Assembly: GCA_947626475.1 (NCBI GenBank)
Contig: CANQSK010000003.1
Span: 1-54,408 of the forward strand
Direction of reading: 5' to 3'
DNA: 54,408 nucleotides
Origin: an uncultured Lachnospiraceae bacterium
GTDB lineage: Bacteria > Bacillota > Clostridia > Lachnospirales > Lachnospiraceae
Positions 33,916 through 42,950 of the stretch are shown in pieces. Below the pieces are notes generated by a model, which was not told the origin of the DNA, did not search any database, and saw nothing but the letters and a program-made list of their open reading frames with translations. The first letter of the stretch is position 1. Every line of letters starts with the position of its first letter. The position numbers and the translations under genes were made by a program.

Positions 33916-35463
33916 TCATGAACCCTCTTCGTTCTTGATGCGATAATAGTCAGCTATCTCCACATCAAGTGTAATATATTTCTTCTTGCTTTGGTTGCTC
34001 AAACAGCACACTGTCTCCACATGCCCCGTCCACCCAAACATGTCGCAGCACCGCACCTTCTCAAGCGCATACCCCTCCCCGCACAGGTATTTCAGGTCCC
34101 GCGCCAGCGTCGCCGAGTCGCAGCTCACATACACCACTCTCCTCGGGGCCATCTTCACAATGGTCTCCAGGCAGGCCGCATCGCACCCCTTCCGGGGCGG
34201 GTCCACCACGATCACGTCCGCACGGAGCCGGTTCTCCGCGTACATCCGCGGCAGGACTTCCTCCGCACTGCCTTCAAGGAATTCCACATTGGTCAGGCCA
34301 TTTAGGCGAGCGTTTGCGCGGGCGTCCGCCACCGCCTGGGGCACCACCTCCACACCAAAGACTCTTCCGGCCTTCTGCGCCAGAAACAGGGAAATGGTTC
34401 CGATCCCGCAGTACAGATCCCACACCGTCTCCGTGCCGGTCAGCTCCGCGTACTCAAGGGCTGTGCCGTACAGCTTCTCCGTCTGAATTGGATTCACCTG
34501 GTAAAAGGACTGGGGGGAAATCCGATATTTCACGCTGCCGATGTAGTCGGTGATATAGCCGGGACCATAAAGATTGACTATCTCTCGCCCCAGGATCACG
34601 TTGGTCTGCTCTGTATTGATACAGTAAGAAATGCTGGTCATGCCTTCAAGCTTACGCAGGGCCAAAACCAGCCCATCTGCTGCCGGAAGCTTCCGCCCGT
34701 TGATCACCAGGCACACCATCAATTCGCCGGTCCGGAAACCCTTGCGGATCAGCGCATGGCGCACTAAGCCCCTGTGCGTCTCTTCATCATAGGGGACAAT
34801 ACGATTCTCCCTCATATATTGTTTAATAATCGAAAGAATCTGCTGGTTTTCCTCCGCTCCCAGCAGGCAGTCATCCTGGGGTATGATGGAATGGGTCCGC
34901 CCGGCGTAAAAACCAGTTACAATCTCGCTGTTTTTATCCAGTCCAAAAGGAAATTGAGCCTTGTTCCGGTATCTCCAGGGATTCTCCATCCCCATGATCG
35001 GATAGAATGGAATCACCGGCAGCTCTGTCTCATACCGCCGCGTCTTATATTGTCCTGCCTCTGGCTCCTCCGCCTCACACTGCTCCACCCTCCGCAGATT
35101 CCGGAATCCTCCGATCCGCACCAGATTATGATACACCTTGTTTTCCTTGAATCTAAGGCCCTCCTCATAGCTCATGGCCTGCAGCTGGCAGCCGCCGCAC
35201 TGGCGGGCTACCGGGCAGGCCGGGTTGACACGCTTGTCCGACGGTTTCAGAACCTGCGTCAGTCTGGCAAAGCCGTAGGATTTCTTTCTCTTCATGACGC
35301 TGGCTTCCACCACATCACCGATGACCGTGTCTTTGATGAACCAGATATAGCCGTCCAGTTTTCCTATGCCGGCTCCGTCCTCCGTCAGATCCTCTATGGT
35401 CACGGTGAACCGGTCGTTTTTTTTCAACTCACAGTTGTTTTTCGTTTCAGGCTGCCGGTCCAT
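33916..35463 (-). CDS. rlmD: 23S rRNA (uracil1939-C5)-methyltransferase
   Basis: A 515-residue TrmA/RlmD-type enzyme. The N-terminal TRAM domain (TVTIEDLTEDGAGIG) is followed by an Fe-S cluster motif CPVARQCGGC, the SAM motif DLYCGIGTISLFLA and the catalytic DPPRKGC. It methylates U1939 (or U747) of 23S rRNA. After the family's usual HVETV end there is a 28-residue tail ending DYYRIKNEEGS, which matches a broken gene tail at the other end of the adjacent island. The ATG follows GGGAGCAGG. Confidence 0.93.
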   Translation of the reverse strand: MDRQPETKNNCELKKNDRFTVTIEDLTEDGAGIGKLDGYIWFIKDTVIGDVVEASVMKRKKSYGFARLTQVLKPSDKRVNPACPVARQCGGCQLQAMSYEEGLRFKENKVYHNLVRIGGFRNLRRVEQCEAEEPEAGQYKTRRYETELPVIPFYPIMGMENPWRYRNKAQFPFGLDKNSEIVTGFYAGRTHSIIPQDDCLLGAEENQQILSIIKQYMRENRIVPYDEETHRGLVRHALIRKGFRTGELMVCLVINGRKLPAADGLVLALRKLEGMTSISYCINTEQTNVILGREIVNLYGPGYITDYIGSVKYRISPQSFYQVNPIQTEKLYGTALEYAELTGTETVWDLYCGIGTISLFLAQKAGRVFGVEVVPQAVADARANARLNGLTNVEFLEGSAEEVLPRMYAENRLRADVIVVDPPRKGCDAACLETIVKMAPRRVVYVSCDSATLARDLKYLCGEGYALEKVRCCDMFGWTGHVETVCCLSNQSKKKYITLDVEIADYYRIKNEEGS

Positions 35464-35747
35464 TGTTCCTGCTCCCTTCCATAAATACAGATTTCGTTAA
35501 GAATTATTTTCAGAATTTTATACTTATTTTATAAAAAAAACAAATTCTATTCACATTTACCTGCTAATATAAAACCATAGCAAATAGCTATATCTCCTAT
35601 GAATGGGGCCGGCCGCAACAGCGCGCAAAGCCGCTGGCCTCGACTAACAATAAAAGCTTTCCCCTTTGGCTTTTTACATATTTCGATTACCTCTTAATGA
35701 ATGCGGAAAGGGCGTCACAGGCGCCCTTTTCGTATGCCGCAAATCAT
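35464..35747. other. Leader region of rlmD and hairpin
   Basis: 35500-35580 is very A/T-rich and must contain the rlmD promoter (minus-strand TATAAA-like elements, none consensus). At 35707-35729 an 8-bp stem (AAAGGGCG with CGCCCTTT) is followed on the plus side by TTTT; it probably terminates or insulates transcription from the upstream HD gene. No gene was found. Confidence 0.45.
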
Positions 35748-35764
35748 TTATTCACTGAACTTCT

Positions 35765-35818
35765 TCCGGCCATCGAATCGCTTTCGGCCATTAGATTGCT
35801 TCCGGCCATTGATTGCCT
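35765..35818. repeat. Three tandem 18-bp repeats downstream of the HD nuclease gene
   Basis: Units start at 35765, 35783 and 35801 and share the core TCGGCCAT-GATTGCT. On the minus strand they fall inside a short frame (ATG at 35861, TAA at 35748-35750, 37 codons) that would encode repeated NGRKQS/NGRKRF/DGRKKF units. There is no good ribosome site, so a peptide is doubtful. Confidence 0.6.
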
Positions 35819-35871
35819 CATGGCTCCCAGTACTGTCTGCAAGGAACCCGGGAACCGGCATTCTCAGGCCC

Positions 35872-36816
35872 TCACTCCGTCGTCCGCCGGATATTGCTCT
35901 CCAGGAGCCGGTTGTAACCCAGCCAGCCGGGATTGTCTCCGCCGCTGCGGAGCGCCTCGATCATCGTCTCCATCTTGGCGTCCATATTGTCGGCAAAGCT
36001 TAGGGCCAGCGCCTCCAGCAGGGCCGGCTTTTTGGGAGAACCGTACTCCAGCTCTCCGTGGTGGGCCAGAATGCAGTGCTTCAGCTCCGACTCCAGCTTC
36101 TCCGGAAATCCCGGTATCCTGCGGATCCGCTCTCCCACCATCTCCACGCCGATGATGATATGGCCCAGCAGCTGGCCGTCGTCCGTATAATCATTCTCGG
36201 GGAACACCGACAGCTCCTTTATCTTGCCGATATCATGAAACATGGCGGCGCTTATGAGAAGATCCCTGTTCAGCTCCGGATAATGCCCCGCCTGGAAATC
36301 ACAGATGTTCAGCACACTGAGAGTGTGCTCCAAAAGTCCGCCCACAAAGCCGTGATGGATGCTCTTGGCCGCGCTGTGGAACCGGAACGCCTTGGAGAAC
36401 TCCACGTCCTCCACAAAAAACGCCGACGCCAGCTGCTTCAGATACGGATTCTTCAGGGAATTTACGTAGGACAACAGCTCCACGTACATCTTGCTGACAT
36501 CCTTTCTGGATACCGGAAGATAATCCGCCGGCACATACTCGCCGGCGTCCGCCCTGCGGATCCTCCGCACATTCAGCTGGCGGTTGCCCTGAAATACTGT
36601 CACATCCGCGTCCACATACACATAGTCCAGAACATCAAAGCTGCCGATTCCCGGCGAAGTCAGATCCCACACCTTGGAATCAATGGTTCCGGTCTTATCC
36701 TGTAGCACCAGATTGCCGTAATCCTTTCCGTTCTTCGTCTGCGCGATCTGCTTGCTCTTGCACAGATATACCTCCGATATGCGCATCCCCTCTTTTAAGC
36801 TGTCAATATACTTCAT
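35872..36816 (-). CDS. yhaM: OB-fold/HD-domain nuclease, YhaM-like
   Basis: A 314-residue protein with an N-terminal OB-fold nucleic-acid domain (KSKQIAQTKNGKDYGNLVLQDKTG, residues 20-90) and an HD domain (HHGFVGGLLEHTLSV, AAMFHDIGKIKEL, HCILAHHGELE, FADNMDAK). YhaM is a 3'-5' exoribonuclease of Gram-positives. The metal-binding HD pair is intact. The ATG follows CAGGAG. It lies 19 bases downstream of the HtrA-like gene, so the two are co-transcribed. Confidence 0.9.
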   Translation of the reverse strand: MKYIDSLKEGMRISEVYLCKSKQIAQTKNGKDYGNLVLQDKTGTIDSKVWDLTSPGIGSFDVLDYVYVDADVTVFQGNRQLNVRRIRRADAGEYVPADYLPVSRKDVSKMYVELLSYVNSLKNPYLKQLASAFFVEDVEFSKAFRFHSAAKSIHHGFVGGLLEHTLSVLNICDFQAGHYPELNRDLLISAAMFHDIGKIKELSVFPENDYTDDGQLLGHIIIGVEMVGERIRRIPGFPEKLESELKHCILAHHGELEYGSPKKPALLEALALSFADNMDAKMETMIEALRSGGDNPGWLGYNRLLESNIRRTTE

Positions 36817-36835
36817 CCCGCACTCCTGTCTAAGG

Positions 36836-38161
36836 TCACCTGGCTCCGATGGTCACCTGATATTCCAATTCAATATATTCATCCGCGCCCTGCCGCCGGA
36901 CCCGGATCGTAACCGGAGTCCCCGTCGTCAGCTCGGCCATCTTATTTTCATAATCCATCATGGTGATAATATCCCTGCCACCGATATGGGTAATCACATC
37001 GCCGCTGAGGATTCCCGCGTAGTAGGCCGGACTGTCCACAATGCACTCCGACACGTAAACGCCGATGGGCACCCCCTGTTCTCTCATGGCCTGAGTCACC
37101 TCCTGGCCATGGATTCCTACGTAGGGTATGGAAATTCCGTTGGTCATCTTCTCCAGGATCATCTTATATTCCGATATGGCCATGACCGGCACCATGCCGG
37201 AGCTGCTGCCGGAAAACTCATCCGTCACCCAGCCGACCAGTTCCCCTGCCGTATTGACCAGAAATGTACCTGCTGCCGCGTCTCCCTTCATATCCGCGTA
37301 CAGCAGCCTGGCGGTGCCGTCCGCCACCTGCACGTTCCGCTGAACATAGGACACAAATCCGTAAGCGCTGGAATGAACCGCCCCTGACGGCGCGCCCACG
37401 GCGACAAGGGCGTCTCCCTGCTTCAGGTTATAGGAATTTCCCAGAGTCAGCGCGGTAATCAGGGCATCGGAAGGCTCCATATCCTCCCGGCTGACACTGA
37501 TAACCGCCATTCCCGACACCGTATCCGTCTGCCGGATGGTCCCGCCGGCTTCCGAACCGTCGGAAAACCGCACGCTGATCACGTCGGCCTCCTTCACCGC
37601 GTCGTCTGTGGTCAGGATCAGCAGCTCCCGGTCCGTGGAAGCGATCACCGCCCCAGCGTACATGCCGGAGGTTTCCATGGGATTATCGAACCAGTCCACT
37701 CCCTGCTGCACCGAATGAACCTCCACGATGCTCTTGTCCGCGGTCTGGACCACTTCTCTCAGCGCATCGTACATGGTAATAAAATCATGAACATTATACT
37801 GGTATTGTTCTATGGCCGACTGCATGATGTCCTCAATCGGCTCCGTCGTCTCTTCCTCCTCCGAAGACCCGGCGGTCTCTTCCGTCTCCGGCTGGGACGC
37901 GGTCGTGGCAGGCTCCGCATCCGTAGGGATCGTCACCGGTATGGACGGCTCCGTCGTCTCAGGGACCAGGTACTTCTCTGTGAGAGGACCGGCGACGGCA
38001 AAACTGACTCCTGCCGCGGCTCCGCCGAGAAGCGCAATCAGCACATAGGCCAGAACTCTTCTCAGAACCTGTCCCCTGGTCAGCGGCGGCCGCGCGATCT
38101 TCTCGCGAATAAACGGGCGTTTCTTATCAGGACCCTGTTCGGAACCTTTTTTATCCGGCAT
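36836..38161 (-). CDS. HtrA-like PDZ protein without a catalytic triad
   Basis: A 441-residue membrane-anchored protein: cytoplasmic basic N terminus, one membrane segment (residues 37-58), a Thr/Glu-rich linker (65-112), a trypsin-like domain (135-330) and a PDZ domain (340-440, with SPAYYAGILSGDVITHIGG). The three catalytic sites are replaced: the His position reads TTDDAV (Asp 187), the Asp position reads VSGMAV (Gly 217), and the Ser position reads AAAGTFL (Ala 297). It cannot be a normal serine protease and is probably a sensor or scaffold. The ATG at 38161 is preferred; an upstream GTG sits on the ribosome site. Confidence 0.8.
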   Translation of the reverse strand: MPDKKGSEQGPDKKRPFIREKIARPPLTRGQVLRRVLAYVLIALLGGAAAGVSFAVAGPLTEKYLVPETTEPSIPVTIPTDAEPATTASQPETEETAGSSEEEETTEPIEDIMQSAIEQYQYNVHDFITMYDALREVVQTADKSIVEVHSVQQGVDWFDNPMETSGMYAGAVIASTDRELLILTTDDAVKEADVISVRFSDGSEAGGTIRQTDTVSGMAVISVSREDMEPSDALITALTLGNSYNLKQGDALVAVGAPSGAVHSSAYGFVSYVQRNVQVADGTARLLYADMKGDAAAGTFLVNTAGELVGWVTDEFSGSSSGMVPVMAISEYKMILEKMTNGISIPYVGIHGQEVTQAMREQGVPIGVYVSECIVDSPAYYAGILSGDVITHIGGRDIITMMDYENKMAELTTGTPVTIRVRRQGADEYIELEYQVTIGAR

Positions 38162-38299
38162 GCGTACCCTCACCCTCCTTTACAGAGACTTAACATTATT
38201 ATAAATTCAGAATCTGATTTATGCAAGAGGAACTACCGTCTCAAAGCCTTATGCATTTCTTAAATTTTGCAAAATTACCGTACAAGAACCCTGCATTTG

Positions 38300-38308
38300 T
38301 GATATACT
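38300..38308 (+). promoter_or_regulatory. Extended -10 promoter of the mutS2 operon
   Basis: TGA TATACT (38300-38308) with no convincing -35 box. It lies 23 bases before the mutS2 ATG and is divergent from the HtrA-like gene. Confidence 0.5.
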
Positions 38309-38331
38309 AATTGGGAAAGGACTTACTCTTT

Positions 38332-40719
38332 ATGAATGAAAAAGCACTGAAAACCCTGGAATTTGATAAAATCATCGCCCAGCTGGAAAACTACGCTTCC
38401 TCCCCTCTGGGGCGGGACCTGTGCCGGAATCTGACCCCTGCCGCAGATCTGTACCAGATCCGGCAGGCACAGGCAGAGACCACCGACGCGCTGACCAGGA
38501 TCCGGCTGAAGGGCGGCATTTCCTTCACCGGTCTGAAGGACACCGGCGCTTCCTTAAAGCGCCTGGAAATCGGCAGCTCCCTGTCCATCACTGAGCTTCT
38601 GTCTGTCAGCGCCCTGCTGACCATCGCCGCCAGGGTCAAAGCCTACGGACGCCACGAGGAGACGGAGCAGCTTCCCGAGGATTCCCTGGAGGAAATGTTT
38701 CGTCTTCTGGAGCCTCTTACTCCCCTGAATACGGAGATCAAACGCTGTATTCTTTCAGAGGAAGAGATCAGCGACGATGCCAGCCCGGGGCTTCACAAAG
38801 TCCGCCGGTCCATGAAGGTGATTCACGACCGGGTACATTCCCAGCTGAATTCCATACTGAATTCCAGCCGTTCCTACCTGCAGGACGCCGTCATCACCAT
38901 GAGGGACGGCCGTTACTGCCTGCCGGTAAAAGCGGAACACAAAAGCCAGGTTTCCGGCATGATCCACGACCAGTCATCCACCGGCTCAACTCTGTTTATC
39001 GAGCCCATGGCCGTCGTCCAGCTGAACAATCAGCTCCGGGAGCTGGAAATTCAGGAGAAGAAAGAGATCGAGGCCGTCCTGGCCGATTTGAGCAATCAGA
39101 CGGCCCCGTATACAGAAGCCATCCGCGTAAACCAACAGATTCTGGCCAGGCTGGACTTCATCTTTGCCAAAGCCGCCTTATCGAGACATTACAGGGGCAG
39201 CGAGCCTCTGTTCAACACCAGGGGCTTCCTGAACATCAAGGAGGGGCGCCACCCGCTGCTGGATCCCGCCAGCGTCGTCCCGGTCAATATCTATTTGGGG
39301 CAAGATTTCGACCTATTGATCGTCACCGGCCCCAACACCGGCGGCAAAACCGTCTCCTTAAAGACTGTAGGCCTGTTCACTCTCATGGGCCAGGCCGGAC
39401 TTCACATTCCTGCCTTTGAGGGATCGGAGCTGGCCGTGTTTGACGAGGTGTTCGCGGATATCGGAGACGAGCAGAGCATTGAGCAGAGTCTCAGCACCTT
39501 CTCCGCCCATATGACCAATATCGTATCCATTCTGAACCGAGCTGACAGCCGCTCCCTTTGTCTTTTCGACGAACTGGGCGCCGGCACAGACCCTACGGAA
39601 GGCGCGGCCCTGGCCATTTCCATACTGAATTTTCTTCACAACATGCAGTGCCGGACTATGGCCACCACCCATTACAGCGAGCTGAAGGTCTACGCTCTCA
39701 CCACTCCCGGCGTGGAAAACGCCTGCTGCGAGTTCAGCGTGGAGAATCTGCAGCCCACTTACCGGCTCCTGATCGGAATCCCCGGCAAGAGCAACGCCTT
39801 CGCCATCTCCAGGAAACTGGGCCTTCCCGACTTCCTTATAGAGGACGCCAGGGGCCGTCTGGAGACCAACGACGAGACCTTTGAGGACCTTCTCGCCCAC
39901 CTGGAGGAAAGCCGGGTTACCATCGAAAAAGAACAGGCCGAAATCCAAGCCTACCGGGAGGAGGCCGCCCAGCTCCGGCAGCGGCTTTCCCAGAAGGAGG
40001 AGCGTCTGGACGAACGCAGGGAAAAAATGCTCCGCCAGGCCCGAGAAGAGGCCCAGCGCATCCTGCGGGAGGCCAAAGAAACCGCCGATCAGACCATCAA
40101 GAACATCAACCGTCTGGCGGCATCCTCCGGCGCGGGCAAGGAGCTTGAAGCGGAGCGCGCGCGGCTTCGGGAACAGATAAATAAAGTAGACGAAAAACTG
40201 ACTGTCAAGACCAAGGGACCAAAGAAAACCATTTCTCCCAAAAACATCCGCATCGGGGACGGCGTCCGGGTCCTGTCCCTGAATCTGAACGGCACAGTCA
40301 GCAGCCTTCCCAACCAGAAGGGCGAACTGTATGTTCAGATGGGTATTCTCCGTTCCCTGGTGAATATCAAAGACCTGGAGCTTCTGGAGGAATCCACCGT
40401 AAGCGGTCCGGGCACTGCCCCGCAGCCGGGAGCCAAAACCGGCTCCGGCAGGATCAAGATGTCCAAATCCTTCAGCGTCTCCCCGGAGATCAACTTGATC
40501 GGCATGACCACCGACGAAGCCATCCCGGCCCTGGACAAATACCTGGACGACGCTTATCTGGCCCACCTGCCCCAGGTACGGGTCGTTCACGGACGCGGCA
40601 CCGGCGCTCTGCGAAACGCCGTCCAGAAACGGCTGAAGAAGCTGAATTATGTAAAGGAATTCCGCCTCGGCGAGTTCGGCGAGGGCGATTCCGGCGTAAC
40701 GATTGTAACATTCAAATAA
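38332..40719 (+). CDS. mutS2: Endonuclease MutS2 / ribosome-rescue ATPase
   Basis: A 795-residue MutS-family ATPase. The clamp region is N-terminal, Walker A is GPNTGGKT (333-340), Walker B is LCLFDELGAGTDP, a coiled coil spans about 520-640 (KEQAEIQAYREEAAQLRQR) and a C-terminal Smr domain ends in VVHGRGTGALR. MutS2 suppresses homologous recombination and, in Bacillus, splits collided ribosomes through Smr. ATG at 38332 is used; GGAAAGG lies 11 bases away. The response-regulator gene follows 42 bases later. Confidence 0.94.
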   Translation: MNEKALKTLEFDKIIAQLENYASSPLGRDLCRNLTPAADLYQIRQAQAETTDALTRIRLKGGISFTGLKDTGASLKRLEIGSSLSITELLSVSALLTIAARVKAYGRHEETEQLPEDSLEEMFRLLEPLTPLNTEIKRCILSEEEISDDASPGLHKVRRSMKVIHDRVHSQLNSILNSSRSYLQDAVITMRDGRYCLPVKAEHKSQVSGMIHDQSSTGSTLFIEPMAVVQLNNQLRELEIQEKKEIEAVLADLSNQTAPYTEAIRVNQQILARLDFIFAKAALSRHYRGSEPLFNTRGFLNIKEGRHPLLDPASVVPVNIYLGQDFDLLIVTGPNTGGKTVSLKTVGLFTLMGQAGLHIPAFEGSELAVFDEVFADIGDEQSIEQSLSTFSAHMTNIVSILNRADSRSLCLFDELGAGTDPTEGAALAISILNFLHNMQCRTMATTHYSELKVYALTTPGVENACCEFSVENLQPTYRLLIGIPGKSNAFAISRKLGLPDFLIEDARGRLETNDETFEDLLAHLEESRVTIEKEQAEIQAYREEAAQLRQRLSQKEERLDERREKMLRQAREEAQRILREAKETADQTIKNINRLAASSGAGKELEAERARLREQINKVDEKLTVKTKGPKKTISPKNIRIGDGVRVLSLNLNGTVSSLPNQKGELYVQMGILRSLVNIKDLELLEESTVSGPGTAPQPGAKTGSGRIKMSKSFSVSPEINLIGMTTDEAIPALDKYLDDAYLAHLPQVRVVHGRGTGALRNAVQKRLKKLNYVKEFRLGEFGEGDSGVTIVTFK

Positions 40720-40761
40720 CAATAACCGGCACTGCCCCCAACAAGAAGGAGTGTTTCCCCT

Positions 40762-41475
40762 ATGGCAGACAAACAGAAAGTCCTGATCGTGGACGACGAC
40801 AATAATATCGCGGAGCTGATTTCCCTCTACCTGACCAAGGAATGCTACGAAACCCGCATCGTCAATGACGGAGAAGAAGCTCTGCGGGCATTTCCTGAAT
40901 TTAAACCCAACATCATCCTTCTGGATCTGATGCTGCCCGGCATAGACGGATATCAGGTATGCCGGGAAATCCGGACAACCTCCCAGGTTCCCATCATCAT
41001 GCTCTCCGCCAAGGGAGAGATCTTTGACAAGGTTCTGGGACTGGAACTGGGCGCAGATGATTATATGATCAAACCCTTTGATTCCAAGGAACTGGTGGCC
41101 CGGGTCAAGGCTGTCCTGCGCCGCTGCCACACGGCGCCCGCCGCCGCCCCTGCCGCCGGAACGGCCCCTCAGGGTGAGTATGTGGAATACCCCGACCTGA
41201 TCGTCAACATGACCAATTACTCCGTCACCTACATGGGCCGCACCGTGGACATGCCGCCCAAGGAGCTGGAGCTTCTCTACTTCCTGGCCTCCTCACCCAA
41301 CCAGGTGTTTACCAGGGAACAGCTTCTGGACCATATCTGGGGCTACGAGTATATCGGCGACACCCGCACGGTGGACGTACATATCAAGCGGCTGCGCGAG
41401 AAGATCAAGGACAATGAAAACTGGGCTCTGACCACGGTCTGGGGCATCGGATATAAATTCGAGGTAAAACGTTGA
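40762..41475 (+). CDS. OmpR/PhoB family response regulator
   Basis: A 237-residue response regulator with receiver domain (VDDDNN at the acidic pocket, phospho-acceptor Asp 55 in LLDLMLPG, Lys in DYMIKPFD) and a C-terminal winged helix (RTVDVHIKRLREKI). An Ala/Pro/Gly linker joins them. It would bind promoter DNA when phosphorylated by the histidine kinase encoded next, whose start overlaps its stop. The regulon is not evident. The ATG follows AAGAAGGAG. Confidence 0.93.
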   Translation: MADKQKVLIVDDDNNIAELISLYLTKECYETRIVNDGEEALRAFPEFKPNIILLDLMLPGIDGYQVCREIRTTSQVPIIMLSAKGEIFDKVLGLELGADDYMIKPFDSKELVARVKAVLRRCHTAPAAAPAAGTAPQGEYVEYPDLIVNMTNYSVTYMGRTVDMPPKELELLYFLASSPNQVFTREQLLDHIWGYEYIGDTRTVDVHIKRLREKIKDNENWALTTVWGIGYKFEVKR

Positions 41476-42881
41476 GCAGAAAACATTCCCTCTATTACAA
41501 ATTCATACTGGGATATCTGGTTTTCGGAATCCTGAGTTTTCTGGTCATCGGCGTTGTATCCTCCGGCTGGACTTTCCGCCTGCTGCTGGATATCCGCTCG
41601 GAGGCCCTTTACGATGAAGCCAATCTTCTGGCCTCCCGCTACAGCAGCATTTACCGGGGAAACACGCCGGAGGAAGAATTTACCCAGACCCTGATCGAGG
41701 CCGTCAGCACCTACCTTCACTCGGAAATCTGGATCGTGGACAGCCATGGCACCGTGGTGGAGGACAGCGTTCATTCCTCCCGCGTGGGAACGGTCATCGA
41801 GGATTTTGACCCTGCCTTTACCGGAAACCGGTCCTATGACGTGGGAAGCTATCACAATTATTTTTCCGATGACGTTATCAGCGTCTGCGCGCCCATCACC
41901 GGCAATTACACCACCCACGGCTATGTGCTGATCCATCTTCCCTTCAGCGAGATCCGGCAGACGCGGGACACGGTCCTGAACATCCTGTACATTTCCTTCT
42001 GCATTATTTTCGGCCTGTCCCTGATCATCCTTCTGGTGTTCACTCTGACCGTGTATTTTCCTCTGAGGAAGATTACCGAGGCCGCCTCCCGGTACGCGGA
42101 GGGCGACTTAAAACACCGGCTGACCATTCACACCCATGATGAGATCGGTTATCTGGCCGATACCATGAACTACATGGCGGAAAAGCTGGACAAGGGCGAG
42201 GCCTATCAGAAGGAATTTATCGCCAACGTATCCCACGATTTCCGCTCCCCCCTGACCTCTATCAAGGGCTACCTGGAGGCGATCCTGGACGGCACCATTC
42301 CGCCGGAAATGCAGGAAAAATACCTTCAGCGGGTGATTTCCGAGACCGAGCGGCTGACCAAGCTCACCGAAGGCCTTCTGACCCTGAATTCTCTGGACCA
42401 GCGGGCTCTGCTGACCCGCAGCAATTTCGACCTTAATCAGGTCATCAAAGAGACCGCCGCGTCCTTTGAAGGCACCTGCGGCGCCAAAAACATCATGCTG
42501 GACCTGACCTTTTCCGACAGCGTCACCATGGTCTACGCCGATCTGGGGGAGATCCAGCAGGTGCTGTACAACCTGATCGACAACGCCATCAAGTTCAGCC
42601 ACCCGGATTCCACCATATACATTCAAAGCACCATCAAATACGAAAAGGTCTTTGTCTCCGTGAAAGACACGGGCATCGGCATTCCAAAGGACAGCCTCAA
42701 AAAAATCTGGGAACGGTTCTACAAGACGGATGTGTCCAGAGGACGGGACAAGCGGGGCACCGGCCTGGGCCTGTCCATAGTGAGAGAAATCATTCAGAAT
42801 CACGGAGAGACCATCGACGTGATCAGCACCGAGGGAGTGGGAACCGAGTTCATCTTCACCCTTCCCCGGGCTTCGGGATGA
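41472..42881 (+). CDS. Membrane sensor histidine kinase
   Basis: A 469-residue kinase with two membrane segments (12-34 and 165-195), an extracytoplasmic sensor region of about 130 residues, HAMP (195-248), a dimerisation helix with the phospho-acceptor His 255 in VSHDFRSPL, and ATP-binding N, G1 and G2 boxes (YNLIDNAIKFS, VKDTGIGIP, GTGLGLSI). It phosphorylates the regulator encoded upstream. The start is a TTG overlapping the regulator's TGA by 2 bases, with GAGG upstream. The order matches PhoR-like sensors; the signal is unknown. Confidence 0.9.
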   Translation: MSRKHSLYYKFILGYLVFGILSFLVIGVVSSGWTFRLLLDIRSEALYDEANLLASRYSSIYRGNTPEEEFTQTLIEAVSTYLHSEIWIVDSHGTVVEDSVHSSRVGTVIEDFDPAFTGNRSYDVGSYHNYFSDDVISVCAPITGNYTTHGYVLIHLPFSEIRQTRDTVLNILYISFCIIFGLSLIILLVFTLTVYFPLRKITEAASRYAEGDLKHRLTIHTHDEIGYLADTMNYMAEKLDKGEAYQKEFIANVSHDFRSPLTSIKGYLEAILDGTIPPEMQEKYLQRVISETERLTKLTEGLLTLNSLDQRALLTRSNFDLNQVIKETAASFEGTCGAKNIMLDLTFSDSVTMVYADLGEIQQVLYNLIDNAIKFSHPDSTIYIQSTIKYEKVFVSVKDTGIGIPKDSLKKIWERFYKTDVSRGRDKRGTGLGLSIVREIIQNHGETIDVISTEGVGTEFIFTLPRASG

Positions 42882-42901
42882 TCCTGACAACACGCAAAAC
42901 T

Positions 42902-42940
42902 AAAACTGCCGGCAGCGCAATGAACGCAGCCGGCAGTTTT
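42902..42940. terminator. Bidirectional terminator between the kinase and prs genes
   Basis: A 12-bp stem AAAACTGCCGGC (42902-42913) pairs with 42929-42940 and both flanks are A/T tracts. The 15-base loop holds an extra GCG/CGC pairing. Confidence 0.85.
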
Positions 42941-42950
42941 AATAATTAAT

